A model generated the notes under the pieces. The model saw only the letters and a program-made list of their open reading frames with translations, was not told where the DNA came from and did not search any database. Source: an uncultured Lacinutrix sp. (GTDB taxonomy: Bacteria; Bacteroidota; Bacteroidia; Flavobacteriales; Flavobacteriaceae). From it: a stretch of 64,000 nt of DNA. Position numbers and translations under genes: made by a program. Below are positions 33,400-43,072 of the stretch, one piece after another. The DNA lies in contig NZ_CANMRQ010000003.1 of assembly GCF_947500325.1 (NCBI RefSeq), positions 186,001-250,000 of the forward strand, read 5' to 3'. Numbering within the stretch: position 1 is the first letter of the stretch; each line of letters opens with the position of its first letter.

Positions 33400-34314
33400 A
33401 TGGCAGAAAATTACGATACTGATGATACTTTTTTAGGACGCTGGATTGCTGGAGAGCTCTCTGAGCAAGAGCGCATAGCTTTTGAAAAAACTAAAGCCTA
33501 TAAGCAATTTAATATTATTAATAAAGAAGTACAACTACTAGAAGGCCCAAATATAGACACAGAGGCTGCTTTAAAAGCAGTAAAACTTAAACTTAAATCT
33601 AAACAAAAAAGGACTAATGTTATTAAATTATGGCAATCTATAACTGTTGCTGCAATTATAATTATAAGTTCTGGACTTTTTCTTAATTCTTCTAAAACCT
33701 ACACCACAGCTATAGGTGAAACTCAAAATATTACATTAGCAGATGGCTCTATTGTAAATTTAAATGCAAATTCTAGTATCACACTTAAACGCTTTTTTTG
33801 GAATAATGATAGACAATTAAATTTAACAGGTGAAGCTTATTTCACGGTAACAAAAGGAAATGACTTTATAGTAAACACTTCCAAGGGCATTGTTAAAGTA
33901 CTAGGAACACAATTTAATATTAAAGACAGGTCATTTTTTGAACTGAAATGTTATAAAGGAAAAGTGAGTTTTAATAAATTAGATGACTTAACAAAAACTT
34001 TTATTCTAACTAAAGGAATGCAAGTAAATATCTCAGATTCTAAAATTAATGAAGGTATTTTTGAAGAACAAGCACCCAAATGGAAACAAGGTGTTTCTTC
34101 ATTTAAAGCGCAACCGTTTTCTATAGTTTTAGAAGAATTAAGTAATTATTACTCTGTTACTTTTGAAACTAGTTCAATAAATACTAATAGATTATTTACA
34201 GGTAATTTTAGTCACAAAAATCTTGATACTGCTTTAAAAACGACTCTAGTACCTATGGGCATTACTTATAAAAAATCTAGTAATGAAAATATTATAATGC
34301 TACAAAATAAATAG
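33400..34314 (+). CDS. FecR-family anti-sigma factor
   Basis: 304 residues: a cytoplasmic anti-sigma part (FLGRWIAGELSEQERIAFEK), a single membrane segment at about 77-96, a periplasmic FecR domain at about 100-195 (TAIGETQNITLADGSIVNLNANSSI, KGIVKVLGTQFNI) and a C-terminal DUF4974 domain (FKAQPFSIVLEELSNYY) that contacts the STN domain of the partner TonB receptor. It lies 49 bp after the sigma gene and 39 bp before the receptor gene. The cognate signal is unknown. Confidence 0.93.
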   Translation: MAENYDTDDTFLGRWIAGELSEQERIAFEKTKAYKQFNIINKEVQLLEGPNIDTEAALKAVKLKLKSKQKRTNVIKLWQSITVAAIIIISSGLFLNSSKTYTTAIGETQNITLADGSIVNLNANSSITLKRFFWNNDRQLNLTGEAYFTVTKGNDFIVNTSKGIVKVLGTQFNIKDRSFFELKCYKGKVSFNKLDDLTKTFILTKGMQVNISDSKINEGIFEEQAPKWKQGVSSFKAQPFSIVLEELSNYYSVTFETSSINTNRLFTGNFSHKNLDTALKTTLVPMGITYKKSSNENIIMLQNK

Positions 34315-34353
34315 CAATAGTTATATTTGTACTCCCATAAACTACGTAATCTT

Positions 34354-36798
34354 ATGAATAAGTGCTTTTTTTTAATAGCATTTTGTATATCTATAACGAT
34401 TCATGCTCAAAAAAAACTTGATTATGATTATAAGGAGACTCCATTATCATCTGTAATAAAAGATATAGAGAAAAGAAACAATGTTAGTTTTTCTTATGCT
34501 ATTGATGTAATAAAAGACAAAGTAATATCTCTTGATATCAAAGCCATTACATGGCTTGACCTTTTAACAGTTATAGAAACTGAAACGGGTTTAATTTTTG
34601 AAAAAATAACAGCAGATCAAATTATAATAAAAGAAGGCGCTCCCGAAAACACATTAGAATTTACCGAGACTTTAGAGAATGTTTTTTTATTAGGTTATGT
34701 TACTAGTGGTATTGATAGAAATAAAGATGGTTCTATAGATGTATCTCAAAATGCTTTAGGAATATTACCTGGTTTAGTAACTCCAGACATATTACAAAGT
34801 ATCCAGTTAATTCCAGGAATTAGTTCTCTAGATGAGTCGGCAACTGGTATTCAAATTAGAGGTGGTTCTCCAGATCAAAACCTAATTTTATATGACAATA
34901 TTAAATTATATAATACTGGTTATTTCTATGGTATGTTTTCATTATTTAATCCATTTGCCACAGAAAAAGCTACAATATATAGATCAGGTACTAGTGCTAG
35001 TTATGGCGATCGTATTTCTGGAATTATAGATATTTCCAGTGGAGATAAAATTCCTCAAAAAACTAAAGGTGGTTTTGAAATGGATGGTTTATCATTAAAT
35101 GGCTATATAAAAACACCTTTGTCTAATAAAATTGCGCTTTATGCATTTGCAAGACGATCTTATGCCGATTTATGGGAAACACCTACATATGATAGTTATG
35201 TAGATAAGATTTTTACCAATTTTGGTGTTGCAAAGGATAGTAACGGGAATATATTAGTGTTAGAAACCGATGATGATTATAGTCCCGAAACGAGTAATAA
35301 TAAATTTAATTTTGCTGATGTAAGTACTAAACTTATTATAAAACCTAATGCTAAAAATAATATTACATTAAGTGCCTTATATACAAGAAATCGTTTAGAT
35401 TTCGATTTTCAAGGAGGAGATGAAGTACTTGTAGACTCATTAATTACTAAAAACAAAGGCTTTAGCTTTAATTGGGAACATAAATCTAATGACAAACAAC
35501 AAGAAAATATTACCGCTTATTTTTCTGAGTATAATTCGTTTTACCAAAATAATGAAATAAAAGACGAAACAGATGATGGTATTTTAGATTTAGCAGAAAT
35601 TAATATTCGTAAAAATGATATTATTGATGTTGGATTAAACCTCTCTTCTACTACTCAAATTAAAGAGTCTCAAAAACTAACATTAGGCTACCAACTCTCT
35701 TATACAGATTTAGATGTTATTATTAGTAAAGAAAAGCCCATAGACAATGAAAAAGAAGTACTTGAGCAAGACAACAGTAATTTAAACAATGCGTTGTTTG
35801 GAGAGTATACATTACAATTAAAAAATAAGGGACTTATAAATGCTGGGCTTAGGTTTGTACATTACAATGTTATAGGGCAATTTCTACTTGAACCACGAAT
35901 TAATTTCGAACATCCTATTAGCAAGCGTATAAGAGTAAAAGCAGCCATTGAAAGGAGACACCAACCTATTTCTCAATTAATAGAATTTAATCATACTGAA
36001 TTACGTTTAGAAAACAACTTATGGCGCCTGTCTGATAACGAACAATACCCTTTATTATCAAGTAATCAAATTTCTGGTGGTTTATTATACCACTATAAAC
36101 GTTTAAACATAGATATTGATGCTTATTATAAGGAACTAAAAGGATTAACCACATTTACTAATGGATTTAGTAACCCTTTAGAAAATTTAGAAGAAGGAGA
36201 AAGCACTATTAAAGGTGTAGATATTTTATTAAAATATAAATGGAATAATTACAAGATATGGGCTGGTTATACTTTTAACGATATTACTTTTCAATTTCCT
36301 ATTTTAAAAGATACTCCATCTAAATTCCCAGGTAATAATGACATTACACATCAGTTTAGAATTTCTAATTCTCTTAAATTAAATAACTGGCAATTTGCTT
36401 TAGGTTGGCAATATAGAACAGGAAAACCAAACACACCAGTAGATAACTATGAAATAAAAATTGACGCTGATGGTGAAAATGCAGGAGTTGTTAATTTTGG
36501 TGGGATAAATAGCGATAGACTTCCAGATTTTCATCGATTAGATGCTTCCATTTTGTATGATTTTAAGATTAATTCATTAGATGCTCAATTTGGTGTATCA
36601 TTCTTAAATATATATAATAGAGTAAAACCTTTAAACATAACCTATAAAGCAGAACGTAAACCTTTAGATGATGGAGGAATCGCTATTGAAGGTACCACAG
36701 GAGCTACACCTGAAGAACGTGAAGTTATACTAGAACAAGTAATACAACGCTTTTCATTAGGTTTTACTCCAAATGTTTCTTTTAAATTATTATTTTAA
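34354..36798 (+). CDS. TonB-dependent receptor with N-terminal STN signalling domain
   Basis: 814 residues from MNKCFFLIAFCISITIHAQ. The ATG is chosen because an upstream TTG adds no signal-like sequence. An STN domain at about 20-92 (LDYDYKETPLSSVIKDIEKR) shows it signals to FecR. A plug follows (LPGLVTPDILQSIQLIPGISS, GIQIRGGSPDQNLILYD, SASYGDRISGIIDISSG) and a 22-strand-type barrel. There is no carboxypeptidase-like N-terminal domain and no SusD partner, so the substrate may be a siderophore, metal complex or small molecule rather than an oligosaccharide. It is the transducer of the sigma/anti-sigma pair upstream. Confidence 0.9.
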   Translation: MNKCFFLIAFCISITIHAQKKLDYDYKETPLSSVIKDIEKRNNVSFSYAIDVIKDKVISLDIKAITWLDLLTVIETETGLIFEKITADQIIIKEGAPENTLEFTETLENVFLLGYVTSGIDRNKDGSIDVSQNALGILPGLVTPDILQSIQLIPGISSLDESATGIQIRGGSPDQNLILYDNIKLYNTGYFYGMFSLFNPFATEKATIYRSGTSASYGDRISGIIDISSGDKIPQKTKGGFEMDGLSLNGYIKTPLSNKIALYAFARRSYADLWETPTYDSYVDKIFTNFGVAKDSNGNILVLETDDDYSPETSNNKFNFADVSTKLIIKPNAKNNITLSALYTRNRLDFDFQGGDEVLVDSLITKNKGFSFNWEHKSNDKQQENITAYFSEYNSFYQNNEIKDETDDGILDLAEINIRKNDIIDVGLNLSSTTQIKESQKLTLGYQLSYTDLDVIISKEKPIDNEKEVLEQDNSNLNNALFGEYTLQLKNKGLINAGLRFVHYNVIGQFLLEPRINFEHPISKRIRVKAAIERRHQPISQLIEFNHTELRLENNLWRLSDNEQYPLLSSNQISGGLLYHYKRLNIDIDAYYKELKGLTTFTNGFSNPLENLEEGESTIKGVDILLKYKWNNYKIWAGYTFNDITFQFPILKDTPSKFPGNNDITHQFRISNSLKLNNWQFALGWQYRTGKPNTPVDNYEIKIDADGENAGVVNFGGINSDRLPDFHRLDASILYDFKINSLDAQFGVSFLNIYNRVKPLNITYKAERKPLDDGGIAIEGTTGATPEEREVILEQVIQRFSLGFTPNVSFKLLF

Positions 36799-36915
36799 TT
36801 ACAACTTTCTTTAAATCTCTTTATATAAAGAAAGAAAAGAGATAAAAAACTATTATACCAATTATAATAACTATTATCTAATAGTAGCAAAAAGTAGCAA
36901 ATTGAAAAAATGCTA

Positions 36916-36923
36916 TATTTTTG
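36916..36923 (+). promoter_or_regulatory. TAnnTTTG -7 box of the TPR/HTH regulator gene
   Basis: TATTTTTG lies 16 bp before the ATG at 36940 and overlaps the upstream in-frame ATG at 36910, which argues against that earlier start. A 9-bp hairpin (36805-36834) between this box and the receptor stop may separate the two transcripts. Confidence 0.5.
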
Positions 36924-36939
36924 TTGTTCTTTTGTAAAA

Positions 36940-38604
36940 ATGATGAGAAAACAATATTCCCTTTTACTATTACTTCTTTTTACTTCTTCTTTATCTTTTG
37001 GACAAAGAAATCTAAATAGAATAGACTCTATTTCAAACCTACTAAGTGTTGCTAATTCAGATTCTCTAATTGTAAGACACCATATGGAATTAGGAATATT
37101 AAAAGACACTTCCAATCCTTTAGAGGCTGAAGTTCATTTAAAAACAGCCATAACGACATTGAAAACTAGTTATTACTATTCTGATCGTCTAGAAAAGATG
37201 GCACTTGCTTATGATTGCCTTGGTATTATAGAACGCCGTAGAAACAACTATGATCAAGCCCTAAAGTATTACATTAATGCATTGGAGATTAAAGAAACTA
37301 CTAAAGACTCAAACAACATTGGTCGTTCATATCATAATATAGCGATGCTTTTTAGTGCCAATCGTAATTATGATAAAGCTATTAATTATATGCAAAAGGC
37401 GTTACCTATACGCAAAAAAGACTCTACAAATTATGCTGTCTCACTAAATAACTATGGCTATTTTTTATATCACAAAAAAAAATATGAAAAAGCATTAGCA
37501 ATATTAGATAGTGCCAAAAGATATTATGGAAAAGATATAAGAATTGCTGATGCAAACAATAATATTGCAAGAATATATAAAAAGAAAAAACTGTACATAG
37601 AAGCTTTAGAAATTCAAAAAAGAAACGCATTAATATACTCTAAAAACGAAAAACTAGAACGATTAGCTAACACCTATAGAGACTTAGCTATTACCACAAG
37701 AAAACTTAAACAATATAGTGAGGCTAGTAAATACCAAGATAGTTCTGAGAAAATTGCACAAAACTATGGTAACAAAAAACTAATTGCTATAATAAATAAA
37801 GAACGTTATAGAGTTGCTAAAGTAAAAAAACAATACAAAATCGCTTTAGAATATTACCAAACATATAAAAAGTACGAAGACTCTGTTTTTAATAATTCTC
37901 AATCTGAAAAGATAAAAGCTATTGAATTAAATTATAATTACAGCAAAAAAACTTTAACCGATAGTTTAAACTATGAAGCAAAAAAAACACAACTAACGGT
38001 TCAAAATAAATCGCAACGCTTACAAAAACAATGGTACGCTATATTGTTTTGTGTTACAACGATAGCTATGATAGGTTTTATTTTCGCTTACCGTTATCAA
38101 AAAAGAATTAATATTCAAAATATACAAAAGCAAGAATTAGAAGCAAACTTATTAAATGAAAGAATACTCTTTCTACGTTATAAAGTAGAACGTTTACTAA
38201 CAGATAACAAAATGCGTTCTAGTTTTAATAAAGAGTTAACAGAACGTCTTAAAACACTTAGAAAGAGTGATAATACTAAAATAGTAATTGATGAATATCA
38301 ATCTATATTAATACAATTAAAAAATCAATTACAAGCAGAAAAAAGACTTGATAGTATTTCTGAAAGCTTACAAAAAACAAATGAAGATTTTGAACAAAAA
38401 CTAGCTAAAAGATTTCCTCAACTCTCAAAATCTGAACGCGAAATTTGTCATCTTATCTATCTTAATTTAAGCACAAAAGAAATAATGAATGCACGTAATA
38501 TGACATTACCTTCAATTAAATCAATACGTTATAGAATAAGAAAGAAAATATTAGTTCCTAAAGGACAAGAGTTAGAACTCTTTATTAAACAGTTATTTAA
38601 CTAA
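36940..38604 (+). CDS. TPR-containing membrane-anchored regulator with C-terminal LuxR-like HTH
   Basis: 554 residues: a signal sequence (to about 22, LSFGQ), several TPR repeats (YDQALKYYINALEIKE, YDKAINYMQKALPIRKK, YKIALEYYQTYKKYE), one membrane segment around 366-385 (WYAILFCVTTIAMIGFIFAY), a long cytoplasmic coiled coil, and a C-terminal helix-turn-helix (LSKSEREICHLIYLNLSTKEIMN, then LPSIKSIRYRIRKKI). Proteins of this design in Bacteroidota sense through periplasmic TPRs and bind DNA from the membrane. Targets and ligand are unknown. It has its own promoter. Confidence 0.85.
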   Translation: MMRKQYSLLLLLLFTSSLSFGQRNLNRIDSISNLLSVANSDSLIVRHHMELGILKDTSNPLEAEVHLKTAITTLKTSYYYSDRLEKMALAYDCLGIIERRRNNYDQALKYYINALEIKETTKDSNNIGRSYHNIAMLFSANRNYDKAINYMQKALPIRKKDSTNYAVSLNNYGYFLYHKKKYEKALAILDSAKRYYGKDIRIADANNNIARIYKKKKLYIEALEIQKRNALIYSKNEKLERLANTYRDLAITTRKLKQYSEASKYQDSSEKIAQNYGNKKLIAIINKERYRVAKVKKQYKIALEYYQTYKKYEDSVFNNSQSEKIKAIELNYNYSKKTLTDSLNYEAKKTQLTVQNKSQRLQKQWYAILFCVTTIAMIGFIFAYRYQKRINIQNIQKQELEANLLNERILFLRYKVERLLTDNKMRSSFNKELTERLKTLRKSDNTKIVIDEYQSILIQLKNQLQAEKRLDSISESLQKTNEDFEQKLAKRFPQLSKSEREICHLIYLNLSTKEIMNARNMTLPSIKSIRYRIRKKILVPKGQELELFIKQLFN

Positions 38605-38610
38605 GACTGT

Positions 38611-39702
38611 TTAAACTTTAATAAATATCTTTTTTTTATAAAGCACATAACCTAATCCTAAATAAAATATCACGACAACTATCGCATACAACAATGATGA
38701 TAGTTTTTCTGAAAAGAATGATTGAACGAATACTGTTTCGTATAAATAAGAATGAATATTACTATTTTCTCCTATTTTAATTAAATACATTGATTTTGTA
38801 ATAAAACTAGAAAGAAAATAAATAGTAATAGCATTCATACCTACATATTTAAAAATGGTTCCAAATTCAATTTTCTTTATGTCTTTTAGATAATAAATTG
38901 CTGCAAGAATTAAAACTGCCCAGCCACTAGTTACAAGAACAAAACTACTACTCCAAATAGCTTTATTAATAGGAAACCATATATTAAAAACATAGCCCGA
39001 TACTAAGAGTGCTACAGCAGCTAAAATCAATAATTTCATATGTGTTAAACCATCTATTAATTTACCTATTAGAACTCCAATAATACACGTTACAATTGCA
39101 GGAATTGTACTTAATAATCCTTCTGGGTCATAATCAGGTTGCCACATATGTTTTCCAAGAATATGCAAATCTATATAATTTACCCAATTGTTTGGAGCTC
39201 TATCAAAAGTAGGTATTGTTACGTATAGATTAGGAATAGGGACAAAACCAATAAACAACCAATAACTTATTAAAATTAATATAGCTAAGCCTAGTAGCTT
39301 TTTCCAATTACAATTAAGATATAGTATAGCTGTTAATAAAAAAACAACACCTATACGCTGTAAAACACCAGGAATTCTTAATGTTTCAAAACCATTAATA
39401 AAAGGAAAAAACGGTAAAAATAAATTTAAAAAAAGTCCAAGTCCAATTAATTTTAAACTTCTATATATTATTTTCTTATAAATAGATGCAGTAGCTATTT
39501 TATTTTTATAGGCGAAGTAAATTGATATCCCAACTATAAATAAAAAAAAAGGGAATATTAAATCTGTAGGTGTTAGCCCATGCCATTCTGCATGTTTAAG
39601 TGGTGTATATATTGCATTCCATGTTCCTGGCGTATTTACTAATATCATTGCGACAATAGTAAACCCGCGCAAAATATCTACAGATTCTATTCTCTTTGCC
39701 AT
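38611..39702 (-). CDS. DUF5009/NagX-type membrane acyltransferase
   Basis: 363 residues with about ten membrane segments. It opens RIESVDILRGFTIVAMILVN, with the acyltransferase-3/HGSNAT signature, followed by PLKHAEWHGLTPTDLIFPFFLF. Relatives include eukaryotic heparan-alpha-glucosaminide N-acetyltransferase and bacterial NagX genes found in chitin/GlcNAc clusters. It may acetylate glucosamine or modify amino sugars at the inner membrane, though this is not proven for bacterial members. It is the last gene of a four-gene operon, 8 bp after the MFS transporter. Confidence 0.82.
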   Translation of the reverse strand: MAKRIESVDILRGFTIVAMILVNTPGTWNAIYTPLKHAEWHGLTPTDLIFPFFLFIVGISIYFAYKNKIATASIYKKIIYRSLKLIGLGLFLNLFLPFFPFINGFETLRIPGVLQRIGVVFLLTAILYLNCNWKKLLGLAILILISYWLFIGFVPIPNLYVTIPTFDRAPNNWVNYIDLHILGKHMWQPDYDPEGLLSTIPAIVTCIIGVLIGKLIDGLTHMKLLILAAVALLVSGYVFNIWFPINKAIWSSSFVLVTSGWAVLILAAIYYLKDIKKIEFGTIFKYVGMNAITIYFLSSFITKSMYLIKIGENSNIHSYLYETVFVQSFFSEKLSSLLYAIVVVIFYLGLGYVLYKKKIFIKV

Positions 39703-39710
39703 ATTACAAT

Positions 39711-41048
39711 CTAATCTTGTTTTTTCAAACCTACTTTATGTCCAAAAAAAGCATAATACATAATAATAATATAGCAAGGCAGTAATATCCAATAGCCATA
39801 TGTTGACGCTTGTGAAGATACTAGAGACTCATTAATTCCTTGGGAAATTAAATCTGCTTTATTAATATCTACTATTTTTCCATATAACCATGGAAGAATT
39901 GCTCCACCTGAAATTGCCATTATAAGTAATGCTGATGCTGTTTTTGTAAACTCACCAAGTCCTTTTAATGCTAAAGGCCATACAGCAGGCCAAACTAAAG
40001 CGTTTGCAAATCCTAAAGCTGCAACAAAAAGAACAGATGTAAAACCGCTAGTAAATACAATACTAAATGATAATATAATACCTAAAATCGCACTGGCTTT
40101 TAAAGCCAATGCCTGACTTATATATTTTGGAATTAAAAACACCCCTAAAGCATAAGTAAATACCATAGCTATAAGTGTAAATAATGTAAAAAACTTAGCC
40201 TCTTCTGTAGGTATTCCTAATGAAATACCGTACGATATAATAGTATCTCCAGCTATAACCTCTACTCCAACATATACAAATAAAGCTAAAACACCTAGCC
40301 ATAAATGTGGAAACTGAAAAATATTAGTCTTTGCTGTTTCTCCTGCTTCAGTAGCTTTAATTGGAGCTGCTTTGACATTTGGTAAAGGCGCTTTTCTTAT
40401 TAATATACCTAATATAAATAAGACTATAGCCATAATAATATATGGTGTTACTACGCTATCTGCCATAGAATCCAGTAATTGGAGTTTTTCAACGTCATCT
40501 ACAGTACTTAATTTATCTTTCATTTTATCTATCCCAGATAAAAGAATAGCTCCAAAAATAACCGAGCCTAAAGCTCCAGCAACTTTATTTGCAATACCCA
40601 TAATTGCAATACGTTTTGCAGCACTTTTAAGTGGACCTAGAATTGTAATGTAAGGATTAGAGGCAGTTTGTAATAATGTCATACCAATACCTTGAATAAA
40701 AATAGCCATTAAAAACATCCAGTATGTCCTAGCTCCAGCTGCAGGAATAAATAATAATGCTCCAATCCCCATAATAACCAATCCTAAAGACATGCCTTTT
40801 TTATATCCAATTTTTTTAATAATGTACGATGCTGGTATTGCCATAACAACAAAAGAAATATATGATGCAGAAGCTACTAAATAAGATTGTGCATCTGTTA
40901 ACTCATTAATCGTTTTCATAAATGGAATTAAGGCACCGTTAATCCAAGTTACAAACCCAAAAACAAAAAATAGTCCAGCAATGATAACTATTGGAATTAA
41001 ATTGTTCTTTTTAATATTCTCTGCGTTTTCTTCAAAGGAATTAGACAT
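39711..41048 (-). CDS. MFS sugar permease (FucP/NagP-type), probable GlcNAc importer
   Basis: 445 residues, twelve predicted membrane segments. It has the FucP-family signature early (FFVFGFVTWINGALIPFMKTINELTDAQSYLV) and ALGFANALVWPAVWPLALKGLGEFTKTASALL in the second half, as in the NagP and glucose/galactose porters. It most likely carries GlcNAc released by GH20 from periplasm to cytoplasm, given the kinase and deaminase opposite. It starts 6 bp after the LytTR gene. Confidence 0.87.
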   Translation of the reverse strand: MSNSFEENAENIKKNNLIPIVIIAGLFFVFGFVTWINGALIPFMKTINELTDAQSYLVASASYISFVVMAIPASYIIKKIGYKKGMSLGLVIMGIGALLFIPAAGARTYWMFLMAIFIQGIGMTLLQTASNPYITILGPLKSAAKRIAIMGIANKVAGALGSVIFGAILLSGIDKMKDKLSTVDDVEKLQLLDSMADSVVTPYIIMAIVLFILGILIRKAPLPNVKAAPIKATEAGETAKTNIFQFPHLWLGVLALFVYVGVEVIAGDTIISYGISLGIPTEEAKFFTLFTLIAMVFTYALGVFLIPKYISQALALKASAILGIILSFSIVFTSGFTSVLFVAALGFANALVWPAVWPLALKGLGEFTKTASALLIMAISGGAILPWLYGKIVDINKADLISQGINESLVSSQASTYGYWILLPCYIIIMYYAFFGHKVGLKKQD

Positions 41049-41054
41049 GTATTA

Positions 41055-41777
41055 TTAGTTTTCTTTATTGTCGTTAATATTAAATATTCTTTCTTTAGCT
41101 ATTTTTAAATAATTTCTACCAATTGGAATTTTTCGAGTAGCTATTTCTATTGTATTACCTTCTAATGCTACAATTTTATTTATTGAAATTGTATAAGAAC
41201 GGTGTACTCTCATAAAATTAGATTGAGGTAGCTCTTCTGTAATTGCTGTAAGTGATTTATGCACTACATAGTCACCAAGTGTTGTTATTACTTTTATATA
41301 ATCTTTTAAACTTTCAATAAAAAGAATATCATTAAGGTTAATTTTTATTAATTTCTTATTTACTTTTAAAAAAATGTGTGGCTCTTGTTGTAAATTAGAG
41401 TCTCCACTTACATTATTTACATATACTTGTTGGTAAATTTTATTTATCGTTTTTAAAAATCTATTAAACGGTATAGGCTTTACTAAATAATCTAATACGT
41501 TTAATTCAAAACTCTTTACAGCATATTCTCTATAAGCTGTAGTTATTACAATTAAAGGCTTGTTTGTAAGGTTTTCAATAAATGAAAAACCAGTCATTTG
41601 TGGCATATTAATATCTAAGAAAATAACATCTACTTTTTCTCGTTCAAGAACAGGATAAGCCTTTAATGGATTATCGAAGGAAGCAACAACTTCTACATGA
41701 TCAAAATTCTTTAAATGGCTCTCTATAACTTCTATTGCAAGCCTTTCATCATCTATTATAACACACTTAATTTTCAT
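41055..41777 (-). CDS. LytTR response regulator of the GlcNAc locus
   Basis: 240 residues: receiver (acidic pair D9/D10, phosphoacceptor D55 in FLDINMPQMTG, VITTAYREYAVKSF, LVKPIPFNRF) and LytTR domain (ILFIESLKDYIKVITTLGDYVVHKSLTAITEELPQ, MRVHRSYTI). The kinase gene overlaps its start by 4 bp, so they form a LytS/LytR-type pair. It sits next to the divergent susC, where a 21-bp direct repeat (42971-43004) makes a plausible binding site, and probably activates susC in response to an amino-sugar signal. Confidence 0.9.
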   Translation of the reverse strand: MKIKCVIIDDERLAIEVIESHLKNFDHVEVVASFDNPLKAYPVLEREKVDVIFLDINMPQMTGFSFIENLTNKPLIVITTAYREYAVKSFELNVLDYLVKPIPFNRFLKTINKIYQQVYVNNVSGDSNLQQEPHIFLKVNKKLIKINLNDILFIESLKDYIKVITTLGDYVVHKSLTAITEELPQSNFMRVHRSYTISINKIVALEGNTIEIATRKIPIGRNYLKIAKERIFNINDNKEN

Positions 41778-42667
41778 TGAATAGGGATTTTTAAAAACAA
41801 GTTATACGTATTACCTTCTATTTTTGATTCCATTATAAAATCATTCAAAAACAACAGGTTCAACCGTCGTTTAGCATTATTTAAACCAATTCCCTCCTTA
41901 CCTTCTTTATTTGCATTGGGATTGAAATTATTTTCCAGAATAAATTCTAGATATTTTTTTTCTACAACTTTAAAACTCATTTTAATAAATATATTGTCGT
42001 TTTCTTTTAAGCCGTGCTTAAAACAATTCTCAACAAAAGAGAGAAACAACAAAGGAGGTACATTTACATCTTCAATCTCCCCTGTAATATTCAACTCAGA
42101 CTCTATTCTATCATAAAATCGCATTTTCTCTATATCTATATAATTATCTATATGCTGTATTTCTTTTAATAAATTTACTTTTGGACTATTAACTTCATAC
42201 AATACATATTCCATCATATCCGATAATTTTAAAATAACTCTAGGAGCGTCATCAGATTTGTTTATAGTAAGCGCATATAAATTATTTAATGTATTAAAAA
42301 AGAAATGTGGTTGTATTTGAGATTTTAAAAGATTTAATTCTGTTCTTAATTGTACCTCTTGTAATTGTTCAATTCGTTTTCTTTCTAAAATCCAATCGGC
42401 AGTTAATTTAATTGTAGTTACTAATGCTACATCGTAAATACCAATCAAGAAGACAACTATAATATGATTAAAAGAATAGGCATTTTGAGGTGTTTCAGAT
42501 TCTGGCCAAACATTTTCATTTATAAACTGATAAATAAGCTCTGTTCTTACTACATAAAAAATACAAAGGGCAATTATAAAGTAGAAAATATAACTTGCGT
42601 ATTTCTTATTAAGAACATATCTAGGAAATAATATATATATATTAACATATCCTAAAACCATTCCCAT
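41774..42667 (-). CDS. LytS/YehU-type sensor histidine kinase, start uncertain
   Basis: 297 residues are given from the first ATG: the last membrane segments (ILFPRYVLNKKYASYIFYFIIALCIFYV), then the His_kinase domain with phospho-His in KSQIQPHFFFNTLNNLYAL, and HATPase motifs (PPLLFLSFVENCFKHGL, GIGLNNAKRRLNLLF). The frame stays open for 67 more codons, to 42868, and encodes the missing family N-terminus (NPYSTIPIKYHFIFWVSFF and LIRWGSYYQDYWYSF), giving a normal 355-365-residue protein. No ATG, GTG or TTG exists in that stretch, so the true start is non-canonical or the sequence carries an error. Confidence 0.82.
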   Translation of the reverse strand: MGMVLGYVNIYILFPRYVLNKKYASYIFYFIIALCIFYVVRTELIYQFINENVWPESETPQNAYSFNHIIVVFLIGIYDVALVTTIKLTADWILERKRIEQLQEVQLRTELNLLKSQIQPHFFFNTLNNLYALTINKSDDAPRVILKLSDMMEYVLYEVNSPKVNLLKEIQHIDNYIDIEKMRFYDRIESELNITGEIEDVNVPPLLFLSFVENCFKHGLKENDNIFIKMSFKVVEKKYLEFILENNFNPNANKEGKEGIGLNNAKRRLNLLFLNDFIMESKIEGNTYNLFLKIPIQ

Positions 42668-42970
42668 AGTAACAGTAACAAGATTAGACTTAAAAGAATA
42701 CCAATAGTCTTGATAATAACTTCCCCATCTAATTAAATTAAATATAAAAAAGCTTACCCAAAAAATAAAATGATATTTAATAGGTATGGTACTATATGGG
42801 TTTTTTTTAATAAATAATGAAATAACTATATCTTTTAGAAAAAGTAAAACAATCGCACACTTAATTGTTTAAACTTTAGTAATTATTCAACAATTTTAAT
42901 GATATAATAATTAATTCACAATAAAATAATCAAATCTTTATTTTAAGAAAATCACTTATCTATAATTTAA

Positions 42971-43004
42971 TGCTGTCTATATATAAAATGATGTCGTTTA
43001 TATA
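42971..43004 (+). promoter_or_regulatory. Putative LytTR direct repeat before susC
   Basis: TGCTGTCTATATA (42971-42983) and TGTCGTTTATATA (42992-43004) agree at 10 of 13 positions with a 21-bp period. The second ends 68 bp before the susC ATG, the same geometry as the sites near the H-NOX operon but with a different half-site. It is probably bound by the LytTR regulator encoded divergently, and may also affect the kinase operon. Confidence 0.55.
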
Positions 43005-43072
43005 TTTTTTTTTATTACTAATTTCTTAATCAATAGTTTTAAATCATTATTAAATGACTAAACAATTAAATT

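Noticed and set aside
34327-34353. TTG start extending the STN TonB receptor by nine residues
   Set aside because: The added residues are not signal-like, and the ATG at 34354 gives a clean signal peptide.
36795-37115. 106-codon minus-strand frame over the start of the TPR/HTH gene
   Set aside because: It overlaps a well-supported plus-strand gene and its -7 box, and the translation shows no domain.
10129-42667. A single shared binding site for both LytTR regulators
   Set aside because: The susC repeat and sites A-D have the same spacing but unrelated half-sites, so separate specificities are more likely.
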